Below are positions 1 to 8,301 of a stretch of DNA of 64,000 bases, in pieces. Position 1 is the stretch's first letter. Every line of letters begins with the position of its first letter. Made by a program: the position numbers and the translations under genes. The notes under the pieces are model-generated. The model saw only the letters and a program-made list of their open reading frames with translations, searched no databases and was not told where the DNA came from. This stretch comes from Spirochaetota bacterium (GTDB taxonomy: Bacteria; Spirochaetota; Spirochaetia; Treponematales; Treponemataceae), in contig JAEWMY010000047.1 in assembly GCA_023393015.1 (NCBI GenBank), positions 1-64,000 on the forward strand. The letters run 5' to 3'.

Positions 1-51
1 GGACATGAGATTCTCAATCTTAAAAGACGGGTTCGATTCCCGTAGGGACCG
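1..51 (+). tRNA. tRNA-Glu(CTC), 3' part only
   Basis: The window opens inside a tRNA. The anticodon stem TGAGA/TCTTA (one G-T pair) encloses the loop TTCTCAA with anticodon CTC. It is followed by a 4-nt variable region, the T arm ACGGG-TTCGATT-CCCGT, the 3' acceptor strand AGGGACC and discriminator G at 51. The layout matches bacterial tRNA-Glu, including the 4-nt variable loop and G discriminator. CCA is not encoded. The D arm and 5' acceptor lie upstream of the window. Confidence 0.88.
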
Positions 52-52
52 A

Positions 53-86
53 AAGCGGCGGCCGGCAACGGACGCCGCTTTTTTTT
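53..86 (+). terminator. Rho-independent terminator of tRNA-Glu
   Basis: A perfect 8-bp stem AAGCGGCG/CGCCGCTT (53-60 with 73-80) is followed by an 8-base T run, two bases after the tRNA end. Confidence 0.9.
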
Positions 87-198
87 GGTTTCGCCGCCGC
101 ATCGGTACCGCGCGCCCCGCGTCTCCCTTCGGCGAGTTACCGATGACCCGTCGCCGCCTTCTCCCGAAAAAGGGGTGGTAAAATCCCCGATCACCGTC

Positions 199-204
199 CA
201 TAAT
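199..204 (+). promoter_or_regulatory. -10 box giving a leaderless start for the next gene
   Basis: CATAAT lies 8 nt before the ATG at 213. The -35 is weak (TGGTAA at 176-181, 17-bp spacer). A start site about 7 nt past the -10 would leave almost no 5' UTR, and no Shine-Dalgarno could be transcribed. Confidence 0.5.
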
Positions 205-212
205 GGGGTCGT

Positions 213-1928
213 ATGGGAGAGAAACCGGATACCTTCGAGCGACTCGTTCTCACCATGGAATCCACCGAACGGCGCGACCTGTTGCGTCAACTCGCGGAAC
301 GCACCGAGTCGCGTAACGAGGATTACAAGACCCAGGACGCCCGGGTAGAGGTCGTGCCGCCGGGAGAGGAATTCTCGCCGGAGCGCCAGTATACGGCCCA
401 GCCGTTCATCGTGCGACTCTGGTTCGCGCTGATGGCCTTTTTTTCGTCGACGACGGCGCTTCAGGCGTACTCGGCCTATCTCGTACGGGTGCTCGGGCGG
501 AAGCTCGCGCGCCAGTACTCGGCGTTCATCGACGTCCGCCAACGATCGTATACGAACGACTTTCACCGCGAGTTGGTGCGGCTACGCGACGCGCAGGCGT
601 TTTTTACCGCCCTGCTCGTCGAGTACGAGGCGAACAAGGGCGGCTTCTTCGTGATCCTGTCGTCTCTCGCGATGAAAAAGACCTTCGAAACGATCGGGGA
701 AGCCGCGAATCCCTTCTCGGAGCCCTACGACCGGGAGACGGGGAAGGACGTGCGGAACTCGTGTCTTCGCGCGATCGACTCCGTACTGCTTTCGATTCCG
801 GAAGACGAGCGGGCTCGCCTCTATCAGGCCGCGCGCGCCATCGAGTGGATACGCCTCTTTACCTCCGTCCCGATCGACCGGATACTCCTGCGTTTCTCGG
901 TGATGAACGACCTCAAACAGGGCTGTCCTCTCGACACGGTGAGCGACGAGATCGAATGTCTCGCTTCGGCGCTCGCGAGCGGAAGGAAGATTCCCGTACT
1001 GATGCTCGAGGCGATGTACCTATTCGCGATGCAGGATACCATGCGACAGGCCGGATTCGACCTCGAGCGCGAGTGTTCCGCCTTTTTGGCCGAGGCCTCG
1101 CGGCATCTTCTTTCGATAAAGGAATTCAAGGGCGCGATTCCCCTCGAGGACTTCGTGCGATTCTCGGCCGGAAACGTGAACTGGCGGCCGCAGATACTCG
1201 AGGGCGGCGAAGACTGGTTCCAGCTTTTCAAGAACGCGTGGAAAAAGCGGTTCGAGGAACGCTGGACGGAATGGAACCGCCTGCATCGACTCGCGATGCT
1301 CAAATCCCGCATCGTGACCTTCCTCGGGGCTAAGGAAATGCCGAAGCTCGAATACCATCCCTGGGAAGGCATGTGGATGCCCCTGTCCCTGCGGCGCGAG
1401 CTTTCGGTTTGCTTTCTCAAGGGGCTATTCGAATCCGTGTATCCCTCGACGATAATGAGGCCCCTCAAGATACTCCTCGTGGAGGGCGATTTCTACCGTC
1501 GCGAGAATCTCATGGAATTCACCGACGCCTTCAGCGCGCTCGAACACCAGCAGAGCCTCCTTCAGACCTTCGAGTCGCGCCTTTCTCCCAAGGGAGACAT
1601 CGGCGAGGGTTTCGAACTCATCCAGCGCGAGAAGATCGCGACCGTAAAGGGCAAGGCCCGTCTCGAGAATCTCATGCTCACCACCGAATCCGAAACAGAG
1701 CTCCTTATCTCACGGGTCGTCGCGGCCTTGCGCAGCGTCGACCTCATCCTGACCGGCGTCATCGACGTCGTGAGGGGAGGGCCGTACGAGACGCTCGTCA
1801 ACATGGCCTCGATCCAGGGGAAGCAGAACGAGCGGTTCCGCAAGGAACTCGCGAACGTGCGGCAAATCGCGAAAGAGGCCCTGTTCATCCTTTCCGACGC
1901 CGAGGTCATCGAAAAGGAGTCGCTGTGA
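213..1928 (+). CDS. Conserved spirochaete protein of unknown function (DUF5312-like)
   Basis: A 571-residue protein, mostly soluble and helical, with charged heptad-like stretches. It has one hydrophobic patch near residues 70-95 that is too broken by polar residues to be a sure membrane span, and no signal peptide. I recognise no enzyme motif. Its overall character fits the family I recall as DUF5312, restricted to spirochaetes, but I could not verify that by search. It is translationally coupled to pgeF through a GTGA overlap, so the two are probably co-transcribed. The start is set by an ATG 8 nt after a CATAAT box, with no Shine-Dalgarno. The minus-strand open frames opposite it are GC-driven shadows. 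Confidence 0.75.
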   Translation: MGEKPDTFERLVLTMESTERRDLLRQLAERTESRNEDYKTQDARVEVVPPGEEFSPERQYTAQPFIVRLWFALMAFFSSTTALQAYSAYLVRVLGRKLARQYSAFIDVRQRSYTNDFHRELVRLRDAQAFFTALLVEYEANKGGFFVILSSLAMKKTFETIGEAANPFSEPYDRETGKDVRNSCLRAIDSVLLSIPEDERARLYQAARAIEWIRLFTSVPIDRILLRFSVMNDLKQGCPLDTVSDEIECLASALASGRKIPVLMLEAMYLFAMQDTMRQAGFDLERECSAFLAEASRHLLSIKEFKGAIPLEDFVRFSAGNVNWRPQILEGGEDWFQLFKNAWKKRFEERWTEWNRLHRLAMLKSRIVTFLGAKEMPKLEYHPWEGMWMPLSLRRELSVCFLKGLFESVYPSTIMRPLKILLVEGDFYRRENLMEFTDAFSALEHQQSLLQTFESRLSPKGDIGEGFELIQREKIATVKGKARLENLMLTTESETELLISRVVAALRSVDLILTGVIDVVRGGPYETLVNMASIQGKQNERFRKELANVRQIAKEALFILSDAEVIEKESL

Positions 1929-2683
1929 GCGTCGTGCAGTATTTCGCCTTCGCCGGCCTTCCGCCGCGCCCGAATCCCCGCGAGGCGTCCGCGGTTCCCG
2001 AGTGCGGGTTGACGCTTCGGGTTTCCGGCCCGATGAAACCCGGAGTAGACGACGAGAATCGCTCCCGGGTATTCCGTTCCATCGGCGTCGCGCCCGACGA
2101 CGTCGTCGCGTGCCGGCAGGTGCATTCCCGCGTCGTTCGCGTCGCGGACCGCGCGGAAACCTTCCGTTCCCTGCCGGAGGGCGACGGCATCCTGACGACC
2201 GACACGAACATCGTTCCGACGGTAACCGTCGCGGACTGCATGCCCATCTGGATATACGACCCCGTCGCCGGCTATTTCGGCGTACTCCACTCGGGGTGGA
2301 AGGGCACCGGCATCCTTCGCGTCGCCTGCGAGCTCGCCGCCGACGAATGGGGGGCCGAGGCGCGGAACGCCCGCGTCATACTCGGGCCGCACATCCGTTC
2401 GTGCTGTTATACGGTGGACGCGGAGCGGGCCGACTACTTCCGCGCCGGTTTCGGCGAACGGTGCGTGACGCTCGACCCGGAGCGCGAGGAGGCGGGAAGC
2501 CGCTGGCCCTACCGGCTTTCCCTCGTCGAGGCGAACAGGGATATCGCCCTGAAGCTCGGCATTCCCGCGCAAAACATCCACGATTCCGGCGTGTGCACCG
2601 CCTGCGACCCCAAATACGGGTCGAGTCGGCGCGAGGGGCAGGATCGCTTCGTCCACATGGCCGCCTTCATCCGCGTGCGCTGA
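1925..2683 (+). CDS. pgeF: Peptidoglycan editing factor PgeF (YfiH, laccase-fold)
   Basis: 252 residues from a GTG that overlaps the upstream TGA by 4 bases. It carries the hallmarks of the YfiH/DUF152 family: CRQVHS near the N-terminal third, ADCMPI, HSGWKGT, GPHIRSCCY, and the C-terminal CTACDP...SSRREG block. The His and Cys residues in these motifs are the metal-binding and catalytic positions. Family members act as purine nucleoside phosphorylase/deaminase-type enzymes in vitro, and in E. coli PgeF removes mis-incorporated amino acids from peptidoglycan precursors. An open frame extends upstream, but that part reads through the preceding gene out of frame, so the GTG is preferred. Confidence 0.9.
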   Translation: MSVVQYFAFAGLPPRPNPREASAVPECGLTLRVSGPMKPGVDDENRSRVFRSIGVAPDDVVACRQVHSRVVRVADRAETFRSLPEGDGILTTDTNIVPTVTVADCMPIWIYDPVAGYFGVLHSGWKGTGILRVACELAADEWGAEARNARVILGPHIRSCCYTVDAERADYFRAGFGERCVTLDPEREEAGSRWPYRLSLVEANRDIALKLGIPAQNIHDSGVCTACDPKYGSSRREGQDRFVHMAAFIRVR

Positions 2684-2723
2684 AACGTCCCCGCGCCGCG
2701 CGCTACGGCACCCGCGTCGTGCA

Positions 2724-2752
2724 TTGAACAGCTTCCCCGTTTCGTATAAAAT
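2724..2752 (+). promoter_or_regulatory. Predicted sigma70-type promoter of argS
   Basis: TTGAAC (2724-2729), 17-bp spacer, TAAAAT (2747-2752). The leader is about 50 nt and contains an AGGAG 14 bases before the argS ATG, so this gene has a conventional leader. Confidence 0.65.
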
Positions 2753-2809
2753 CGTCCACGACGCCGCGCGGGCGCGCCGCCCCGCCGCGCATGAGGAGTA
2801 CCGTGCCCT

Positions 2810-4585
2810 ATGTCTGACATTCGCGAACAATGGAGAGCGCTCGTAGCGCGCGCGCTTGGCGAACTGCTCGCCGCGGCCGACCCCGGAACGCCCGGAGTGG
2901 GCACGGAAGGCGTGACCCTCGAAACGCCTCCCGACCCGACCATGGGCGACATCGGCTTCCCGATGTTTCCCTTCGCCAAGACGCTGAGAAAGGGACCTCC
3001 CGCGGTCGCGTCCGATGTCGCGCGGCTCGTGGCCTCGTACCCCGAGTCGGCCGCCCTCGGCGAGGTCAAGAACGTCGGGCCGTACGTAAACGCGTTTCTC
3101 GCGAAGGGAGACGTCGCCTCCCGGATACTGTCGGAGATACTCTCCCGCGGCGGGTCGTACGGGAAGGGCTCCACCCTCGAGGGCAGGCGCGTTATGGTCG
3201 AATTCTCGAGCCCGAACACGAACAAGCCCTTGCATCTCGGGCACCTGCGCAACGACGCCCTCGGCGAGAGCGTCTCGCGCATCCTCGCCTTTTGCGGCGC
3301 CGAGGTGCATAAGGTCAACATAGTCAACAACCGGGGCGTCCATATCTGCAAGTCGATGCTCGCGTACAGGAAATTCTTCGCGGGCGAAACCCCCGAGTCG
3401 CGGGGCGTCAAGAGCGACCGTTTCGTTGGCGACTGCTACGTGCGGTTCAACGAGTACAGCAAGGAGAGCCCCGAGGCCGCCGAGGCCGAGACGCAGGAGA
3501 TGCTCCGCGCCTGGGAGGCGGGAGACCCCGCCACGCTCGAGCTGTGGCGGACGATGAACGCGTGGGCCGAACGAGGCATACAGCAGACCTACCAGCGCAC
3601 CGGCATCGGCTTCGACCGTATCTACTACGAAAGCGACACCTACCTCAAGGGCCGCGAGGAAATACTCGAGGGCCTCGAGCGGGGCGTGTTCTTCCGCGAG
3701 GAGGACGGCTCCGTGTGGGTGGATCTCGAGCCCATAGGGCTCGACAAGAAGGTCCTTTTGCGCAAGGACGGAACCGCGCTCTACATGACGCAGGACATCG
3801 GCACCGCCATCCACCGGCACCGGGACTGGCCGTTCGACCAGCTCATCTACGTCGTCGGAAGCGAGCAGCAGTACCATTTCAAGGTCCTTTTTTACGTCTT
3901 GAAAATGCTCGGGTACGAATGGGCGCGGGACCTTTATCACCTTTCCTACGGGATGGTGAACCTTCCCGAAGGAAAGATGAAAAGCCGCGAGGGAACCGTC
4001 GTCGACGGGGATGACCTGATCAACGCCCTCCGGGACGGCGCCCTGGAGGAGATTCAGGCGAAGGGTCGCGAGGAGGCCGTCGGGGATCCCTCAGGAGTCG
4101 CCGAGAAAATCGCCCTCGGAGCCCTGCATTACTTCCTCCTGCAAGTCAGTCCGACCAAGGACATGATATTCAACCCGAAGGAATCGCTCTCGTTTACCGG
4201 GAACACCGGCCCCTATTTGCAATATATGGGCGCGCGAATCTCGTCGATTCTCAGGAAAACGGGCGCGGAAACCGGGGTAAGCGGGGCTTCCGGCGAGGTA
4301 AAGGCGGATTTGCTCACGCACGAGGCCGAATGGGAACTGCTGAAAACCCTCGAATCCTTCCCGAAGGAGGTCGCGCGCGCCGCGGAGGGTCATGATCCGA
4401 GCGTGATTGCGGTGTATCTCTACGAGGTTTCCAAGGGATTCAGCCGTTTTTACCACGATTGTCCCATAATCGCCGCGGGAAACCCCGATTTGGCACGGAC
4501 GCGCCTCGAGCTCGCCCGCGCGACGCTCGTAGTGCTGAAAAGCGCCATGAACCTCGTTCTCGTGCCGTTTTTGGAGACCATGTAG
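2810..4585 (+). CDS. argS: Arginyl-tRNA synthetase
   Basis: 591 residues, normal for class Ia ArgRS. After the N-terminal additive domain, the HIGH signature appears as HLGHLRND following PNTNKP (about residues 135-150). The KMSKS-equivalent is KMKSREG near residue 390. The C-terminal part ends in the DALR anticodon-binding region. It charges tRNA-Arg in the cytoplasm. It has its own promoter and AGGAG. No terminator is visible after it; the next promoter (rplU) lies 34 bp downstream. Nothing looks unusual. Confidence 0.96.
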   Translation: MSDIREQWRALVARALGELLAAADPGTPGVGTEGVTLETPPDPTMGDIGFPMFPFAKTLRKGPPAVASDVARLVASYPESAALGEVKNVGPYVNAFLAKGDVASRILSEILSRGGSYGKGSTLEGRRVMVEFSSPNTNKPLHLGHLRNDALGESVSRILAFCGAEVHKVNIVNNRGVHICKSMLAYRKFFAGETPESRGVKSDRFVGDCYVRFNEYSKESPEAAEAETQEMLRAWEAGDPATLELWRTMNAWAERGIQQTYQRTGIGFDRIYYESDTYLKGREEILEGLERGVFFREEDGSVWVDLEPIGLDKKVLLRKDGTALYMTQDIGTAIHRHRDWPFDQLIYVVGSEQQYHFKVLFYVLKMLGYEWARDLYHLSYGMVNLPEGKMKSREGTVVDGDDLINALRDGALEEIQAKGREEAVGDPSGVAEKIALGALHYFLLQVSPTKDMIFNPKESLSFTGNTGPYLQYMGARISSILRKTGAETGVSGASGEVKADLLTHEAEWELLKTLESFPKEVARAAEGHDPSVIAVYLYEVSKGFSRFYHDCPIIAAGNPDLARTRLELARATLVVLKSAMNLVLVPFLETM

Positions 4586-4618
4586 GGCCGGAACCGCGGA
4601 CGGGCGGGGTCTTACGCC

Positions 4619-4648
4619 TTGACTCGTCTCGCGGTTTTACGATATAAC
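4619..4648 (+). promoter_or_regulatory. Predicted promoter of the rplU-prp-rpmA operon
   Basis: TTGACT (4619-4624), 18-bp spacer, TATAAC (4643-4648). It leaves an ~75-nt leader before rplU, long enough for leader-based control, but I see no clear L21-binding structure. Confidence 0.65.
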
Positions 4649-4728
4649 TGTAAAACGCGTTGTACTGTGCCCCGGTCGCGCCCCGTTATCGCGCCCGGGT
4701 TACGAAATATTTTGTGTAGAGGTTAAAG

Positions 4729-5043
4729 ATGTACGCACTCGTCGAGTATAAGGGAAAACAATACAAGGCCGAAAAAGGCGCCCAGATCCAGGTTGACTTG
4801 ATCGACGCCGAGAAAGGCACCAAGATCGATATCGATACCGTCCTGATGGTAAGCGACGCCGGTAAGGCTACCGTGGGTACCCCGTACGTGAAGGGAGCCA
4901 AGGTGCAGCTCGTCGTGGGCGACAGCTTCAAGGACAACAAGGTCATCGTGTACAAGTACAAGCCCAAGAAGGACTATCATCGCACCATCGGACACCGCCA
5001 GCGGTATACGATGGTCACCGTCGAGAACATCGTCGGGGCGTAA
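4729..5043 (+). CDS. rplU: 50S ribosomal protein L21
   Basis: 104 residues, the usual L21 length. It starts MYALVEYKGKQYK, matches the family throughout, and ends in the conserved KPKKDYHRTIGHRQ region that contacts 23S rRNA. The start follows AGAGG with normal spacing. It is first gene of the classic rplU-prp-rpmA order and lies 2 bp from prp. Confidence 0.97.
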   Translation: MYALVEYKGKQYKAEKGAQIQVDLIDAEKGTKIDIDTVLMVSDAGKATVGTPYVKGAKVQLVVGDSFKDNKVIVYKYKPKKDYHRTIGHRQRYTMVTVENIVGA

Positions 5044-5045
5044 CG

Positions 5046-5387
5046 GTGATAGCCGTCAGCCTGACGCTCGACGCCGGCGGGAGTTTCCGCTCGGTAGAGG
5101 CGTCGGGTCACGCGAACGCGGGCGCGCGCGGGGAAGACATCGTCTGTTCCGCCGTTACGACCCTCCTTCGCACGACGCTGGCGGCGCTTTCCGGGGAGAT
5201 TCCCGGCATCGAGGCGGAATCGGCCGGTCGCGGTTCGCTTTCGTTTCGCGCGCCGGTCGCGGGAGAGGGGGCTTCGCCGCTTCTCGAATACGCGGGTTTG
5301 TTTTTACGCGAGGGCCTTTCGGCCGTCGCGCGGGAGTATCCCGAGTCGCTCGATCTGAGGATCGTCGTACCGGGTGAACCCGCCTGA
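5046..5387 (+). CDS. prp: Ribosomal-processing cysteine protease Prp (YsxB)
   Basis: 113 residues from a GTG 2 bp after rplU. The catalytic pair is visible: His in ASGHANAG and Cys in GEDIVCSAVTTLL, the arrangement of the Prp/YsxB family. In Firmicutes and Fusobacteria, Prp removes an N-terminal extension from L27. Here it lies in the normal place between L21 and L27, but the L27 encoded next has no such extension (see findings), so its substrate is unclear. It is probably translated by coupling with rplU. Confidence 0.9.
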   Translation: MIAVSLTLDAGGSFRSVEASGHANAGARGEDIVCSAVTTLLRTTLAALSGEIPGIEAESAGRGSLSFRAPVAGEGASPLLEYAGLFLREGLSAVAREYPESLDLRIVVPGEPA

Positions 5388-5414
5388 ATAAATTGGTTAC
5401 TTTGGAGGATTGAT

Positions 5415-5672
5415 ATGGGACGCAAGAAAGGTGGTAGCGGCGCGAAAAACGGCCGCGATTCGAACCCGAAGTATCTCGGGGTAAAGATTTTCGGCGGACA
5501 AGTCGTTTCCGCCGGTTCCATCCTCGTCCGCCAGCGCGGCACGAAGATTCATCCCGGAAACAACGTCGGTTGCGGCAAGGATCACACCCTCTTCGCGACC
5601 TCCGACGGCGTCGTCAAGTATCACGAGCGCATGGGAAGGAATCTCGCGTCCGTCGAGCCCGTTCAGGCTTGA
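5415..5672 (+). CDS. rpmA: 50S ribosomal protein L27
   Basis: 85 residues beginning MGRKKGGSGAKNGRDSNPKYLG, which is the mature bacterial L27 N-terminus without a cleavable leader. The start is fixed by TTTGGAGG directly upstream. The frame upstream of the ATG is open for only nine codons and has no start codon. L27 sits at the peptidyl transferase centre. A hairpin terminator follows about 100 bp downstream. Confidence 0.97.
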   Translation: MGRKKGGSGAKNGRDSNPKYLGVKIFGGQVVSAGSILVRQRGTKIHPGNNVGCGKDHTLFATSDGVVKYHERMGRNLASVEPVQA

Positions 5673-5776
5673 CGAAATCGGTCTTGGAGCGTTCGCGGAC
5701 CTTCTGGTTCCGGACGACCCTGGCCGTTACGCGTGTCCGGGTGCGAACCCGGGCAAACTACGTGTTTTGATGTTCG

Positions 5777-5805
5777 GCCGGCGGATTACTGCCGGCTTTT
5801 TTTTT
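5777..5805 (+). terminator. Rho-independent terminator between rpmA and obgE
   Basis: GCCGGC (5777-5782) pairs with GCCGGC (5791-5796) and is followed by nine T. It lies 19 bp before the obgE start, so it ends the ribosomal protein transcript or attenuates obgE expression. The 5673-5776 stretch before it holds no gene, only a GC hairpin (CCGGG/CCCGG near 5738-5755). Confidence 0.8.
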
Positions 5806-5823
5806 AAACGGAGTTGTGAGTCG

Positions 5824-7089
5824 ATGGTCAAGTTCGCTGACGAGGCATTCATCATAGTGTCCTCGGGAAAGGGCGGTAACGGTTGCATAGCCTTCCGCAG
5901 GGAGAAGTACGTTCCCATGGGCGGTCCCTCCGGCGGTGACGGCGGCAAGGGCGGCGATCTCGTCTTCGAGATACGGCGTAACCTCCGTACCCTCGCGCAT
6001 CTCCGGTTCAGGCAGAGCTTCAAGGCGAAGAGCGGCGGGGACGGGCAGGGCAGCAAGAAATTCGGCAAGGACGGGGATGACTGCGTCGTGACCCTTCCGC
6101 CCGGTACCCTCATCCGGGACGCCGATACGGGCGAACTGATCCACGATTTCGGCCTCGAAAACGAGGGCAGGTTCGTCTTCCTCAAGGGCGGCAACGGCGG
6201 CTGGGGCAACGTGCATTTCAAGAGCTCCACGAACCAGGCGCCGCGCAACGCGCTTCCGGGGCAACCGGGAGAAACGAGGCGCTTGCGGATAGAGCTCAAC
6301 ATAATCGCGGATATCGGCTTCGTCGGTTTCCCGAACGCGGGGAAGAGCTCTCTTCTCGACTACTTCACGAACGCGCGCCCCAAGATAGCGCCGTATCCCT
6401 TCACGACGAAGATCCCAAACCTCGGCGTGCTCCGCGTCGACGAGGAGACGGACATCATTCTCGCCGACATTCCCGGAATCATCGAGGGCGCCTCCGAGGG
6501 ACTCGGGCTCGGCATCCGCTTTCTCAAGCACATTTCGCGCGCCGTCGCTCTCGCGTTTTTGATCGACCTTTCCGACGACGGGTATCTCGACGCGTTCGAG
6601 AAGCTTTCCGCGGAGCTCGAGGCCTTCTCGCCCGAACTCGCCGCGAAGGAGCGGGTGATCGTCGCGAACAAGCTCGACCTTCCCGGCACGCGGGAGCGGC
6701 TCGCGGAACTGAAGGCGAAATACGCGGACCGTACGATACTCGGCATTTCGGTGCATAACCGGTGGGGCCTCGACGAGGTCCGCGACGCCTTTATCGACCT
6801 CGTGAACGGCGCCGATCCCGGAGCGTCCGGCGGGACGACAGGGGACGCGACTTCGGCGGGAAGCGGGGATCTCGCCGCGGAGGCGGCAGACGCCGCCTTG
6901 ATCGCAGGCGACGCTCGGAGCGTCCCGCGGGACACCGCGCGCGTTTCGGCGACCGCGGCGCGCGAGGCGTCCGCGGTGCCCGACTTCATGAAGGTTTCCC
7001 TCGACGACGTGGAACAGGCCGACGATCCCGACGCTGGGTTCGGCGCTACCGTGTCGTTGAACAGAAAACGGAAGGGCCGGCGAAAGTGA
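5824..7089 (+). CDS. obgE: GTPase Obg/CgtA
   Basis: 421 residues. The N-terminal glycine-rich Obg fold starts MVKFADEAFI with GKGGNG and GGPSGGDGGKGG. The G domain has G1 GFPNAGKSS, G2 in YPFTTKIPNLG, G3 DIPGIIEGAS, G4 NKLD and G5 ISVHN. It acts in late 50S assembly and stress responses. The OCT domain seen in some Obg proteins is not evident; after the G domain there is an Ala/Asp/Ser-rich low-complexity stretch of roughly 80 residues and a basic RKRKGRRK tail. I chose the ATG at 5824 after GGAG because an upstream in-frame ATG would translate the terminator. It overlaps nadD by GTGA. Confidence 0.95.
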   Translation: MVKFADEAFIIVSSGKGGNGCIAFRREKYVPMGGPSGGDGGKGGDLVFEIRRNLRTLAHLRFRQSFKAKSGGDGQGSKKFGKDGDDCVVTLPPGTLIRDADTGELIHDFGLENEGRFVFLKGGNGGWGNVHFKSSTNQAPRNALPGQPGETRRLRIELNIIADIGFVGFPNAGKSSLLDYFTNARPKIAPYPFTTKIPNLGVLRVDEETDIILADIPGIIEGASEGLGLGIRFLKHISRAVALAFLIDLSDDGYLDAFEKLSAELEAFSPELAAKERVIVANKLDLPGTRERLAELKAKYADRTILGISVHNRWGLDEVRDAFIDLVNGADPGASGGTTGDATSAGSGDLAAEAADAALIAGDARSVPRDTARVSATAAREASAVPDFMKVSLDDVEQADDPDAGFGATVSLNRKRKGRRK

Positions 7090-7721
7090 GGTTGGCCGTC
7101 ATCGGCGGGAGCTTCAATCCCGTGCACGTCGGTCACATGGCCCTCGCGCGCGCGGTTCGGGAGCGCGCCGGATACGACAGGGTGCTGTTCATTCCAGCCG
7201 CGTCTCCGCCGCACAAGGAGCTTTCTCCCGGGGCGAACGACGCGAACCGGCTGGACATGCTTCGTCTCGCGGTCGCCGAGCTCAACGCGGACGGCGGAGT
7301 CGGGCCATGGTCGGACGTGGACGATTGCGAGCTTGTCCGGGGCGGCGTTTCCTATACGATCGACACGATACGCGCCCTTAAGGCCCGGTATTCGGCGCGG
7401 ATCGAGGGCAAGATAGCCCTCGTCATAGGCCTCGATCTCGTTCCCGGCTTTTCGCGGTGGCGGGAACCGGACGCCCTTTCGCGCGAGGCGGACATCCTCC
7501 TCGCGCTCCGGCCCGGCGAGGAGGACGCTTCTTTCCCGTATCCGCATCGTGTTCTCGAAGGCCCTCTCGTCGAGGCTTCGTCATCGGCCGTTCGCGCGGC
7601 GATCCGCGAAACGGAAGTCAACGGCGCGGAAGGCCGCGACGGCGCGCCCGGCTGGGCGTCGCTTGTCCCGGCATCGGTCTACCGGTATATTACCGAACGG
7701 GGGCTGTATGCGGCGCGATGA
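7086..7721 (+). CDS. nadD: Nicotinate-nucleotide adenylyltransferase
   Basis: 211 residues from a GTG overlapping the obgE stop by 4 bases. The N-terminal GGSFNPVHVGHMALA holds the nucleotidyltransferase (H/T)xGH motif, and SSSAVR near the C-terminus is the ISSTxIR-type motif. It transfers AMP to nicotinate mononucleotide in NAD synthesis. The obgE-nadD-yqeK-rsfS order is conserved in many bacteria. It overlaps yqeK by 14 bp. Confidence 0.94.
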   Translation: MRLAVIGGSFNPVHVGHMALARAVRERAGYDRVLFIPAASPPHKELSPGANDANRLDMLRLAVAELNADGGVGPWSDVDDCELVRGGVSYTIDTIRALKARYSARIEGKIALVIGLDLVPGFSRWREPDALSREADILLALRPGEEDASFPYPHRVLEGPLVEASSSAVRAAIRETEVNGAEGRDGAPGWASLVPASVYRYITERGLYAAR

Positions 7722-8301
7722 CGTCTTGGATACTGCGGACCGGATTCGACAATACGCCCGGACGGCGCTGAGCCCGTCGCGGTTCGCCCATTGCGAGCGG
7801 GTGGCCGGTCTTGCGGTGGAACTCTGCGTGCGCTTCGGCGTCGATCCCGACGCGGGGTATGTCGCGGGAATCGCGCACGACATGTGCAAGGCCTGCAAGG
7901 AGCGGTTGCTCCTTTCCCTCGCGTCGCGCGACGGCTATCCGATTTCCGCCATAGAGGCGGACAAACCCTCGTTGCTTCACGGTCGCGCGGCGGCGGTGGT
8001 GCTCGAGAACGATTTCGGCGTAACGAACCGTTCGGTCATAGAGGCGGTTCGTCACCATACCTTCGGCTCGCCGACGCTCGATCCGCTCGGATTGATCGTC
8101 TTCGTGGCCGACAAACTCGAGCCGGGACGCGACGGCATCGACGGTGAAAGCCGCGCTCGCGCGCTTTCGCTCGATCTGAACGGGATGGCCTTCGAGGTCG
8201 CGTCCGACAACGTACGGTATCTCGAGGCGAAGGGAAAGACCGTGTCCTCGGAGACGAGGGAGATGCTCGCGGCGCTCGCGAGGGGGAGGGGTATCGCATG
8301 A
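7708..8301 (+). CDS. yqeK: HD-domain Ap4A hydrolase, YqeK family
   Basis: 197 residues. HD phosphohydrolase motifs are present in order: HCERV, AHDMCK, LLHGRAA, RHHT, and VADKLEP. Family members hydrolyse diadenosine tetraphosphate symmetrically to ADP. The start ATG at 7708 lies inside nadD's end, which fits translational coupling; a longer upstream frame is open but runs through nadD. The 3' end overlaps the LCP gene by ATGA. Confidence 0.9.
   Translation: MRRDDVLDTADRIRQYARTALSPSRFAHCERVAGLAVELCVRFGVDPDAGYVAGIAHDMCKACKERLLLSLASRDGYPISAIEADKPSLLHGRAAAVVLENDFGVTNRSVIEAVRHHTFGSPTLDPLGLIVFVADKLEPGRDGIDGESRARALSLDLNGMAFEVASDNVRYLEAKGKTVSSETREMLAALARGRGIA

Noticed and set aside
1..51. Reading the first bases as tRNA-Ser, tRNA-Sec or tmRNA 3' end
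   Set aside because: A long variable arm does not fit, while the 5-bp anticodon stem with CTC loop, 4-nt variable region and G discriminator fit tRNA-Glu fully.
1562..3940. A 792-codon open frame on the minus strand across pgeF and argS
   Set aside because: The plus strand encodes pgeF and argS with complete motifs; the minus frame has only GC-driven codon composition and no recognisable domain or ribosome site.
5700..5765. Possible tRNA between rpmA and obgE (a CCGGG/CCCGG arm with a GCGAA loop)
   Set aside because: The loop is 6 nt, and no acceptor stem or anticodon arm can be drawn around it; it is only a hairpin.
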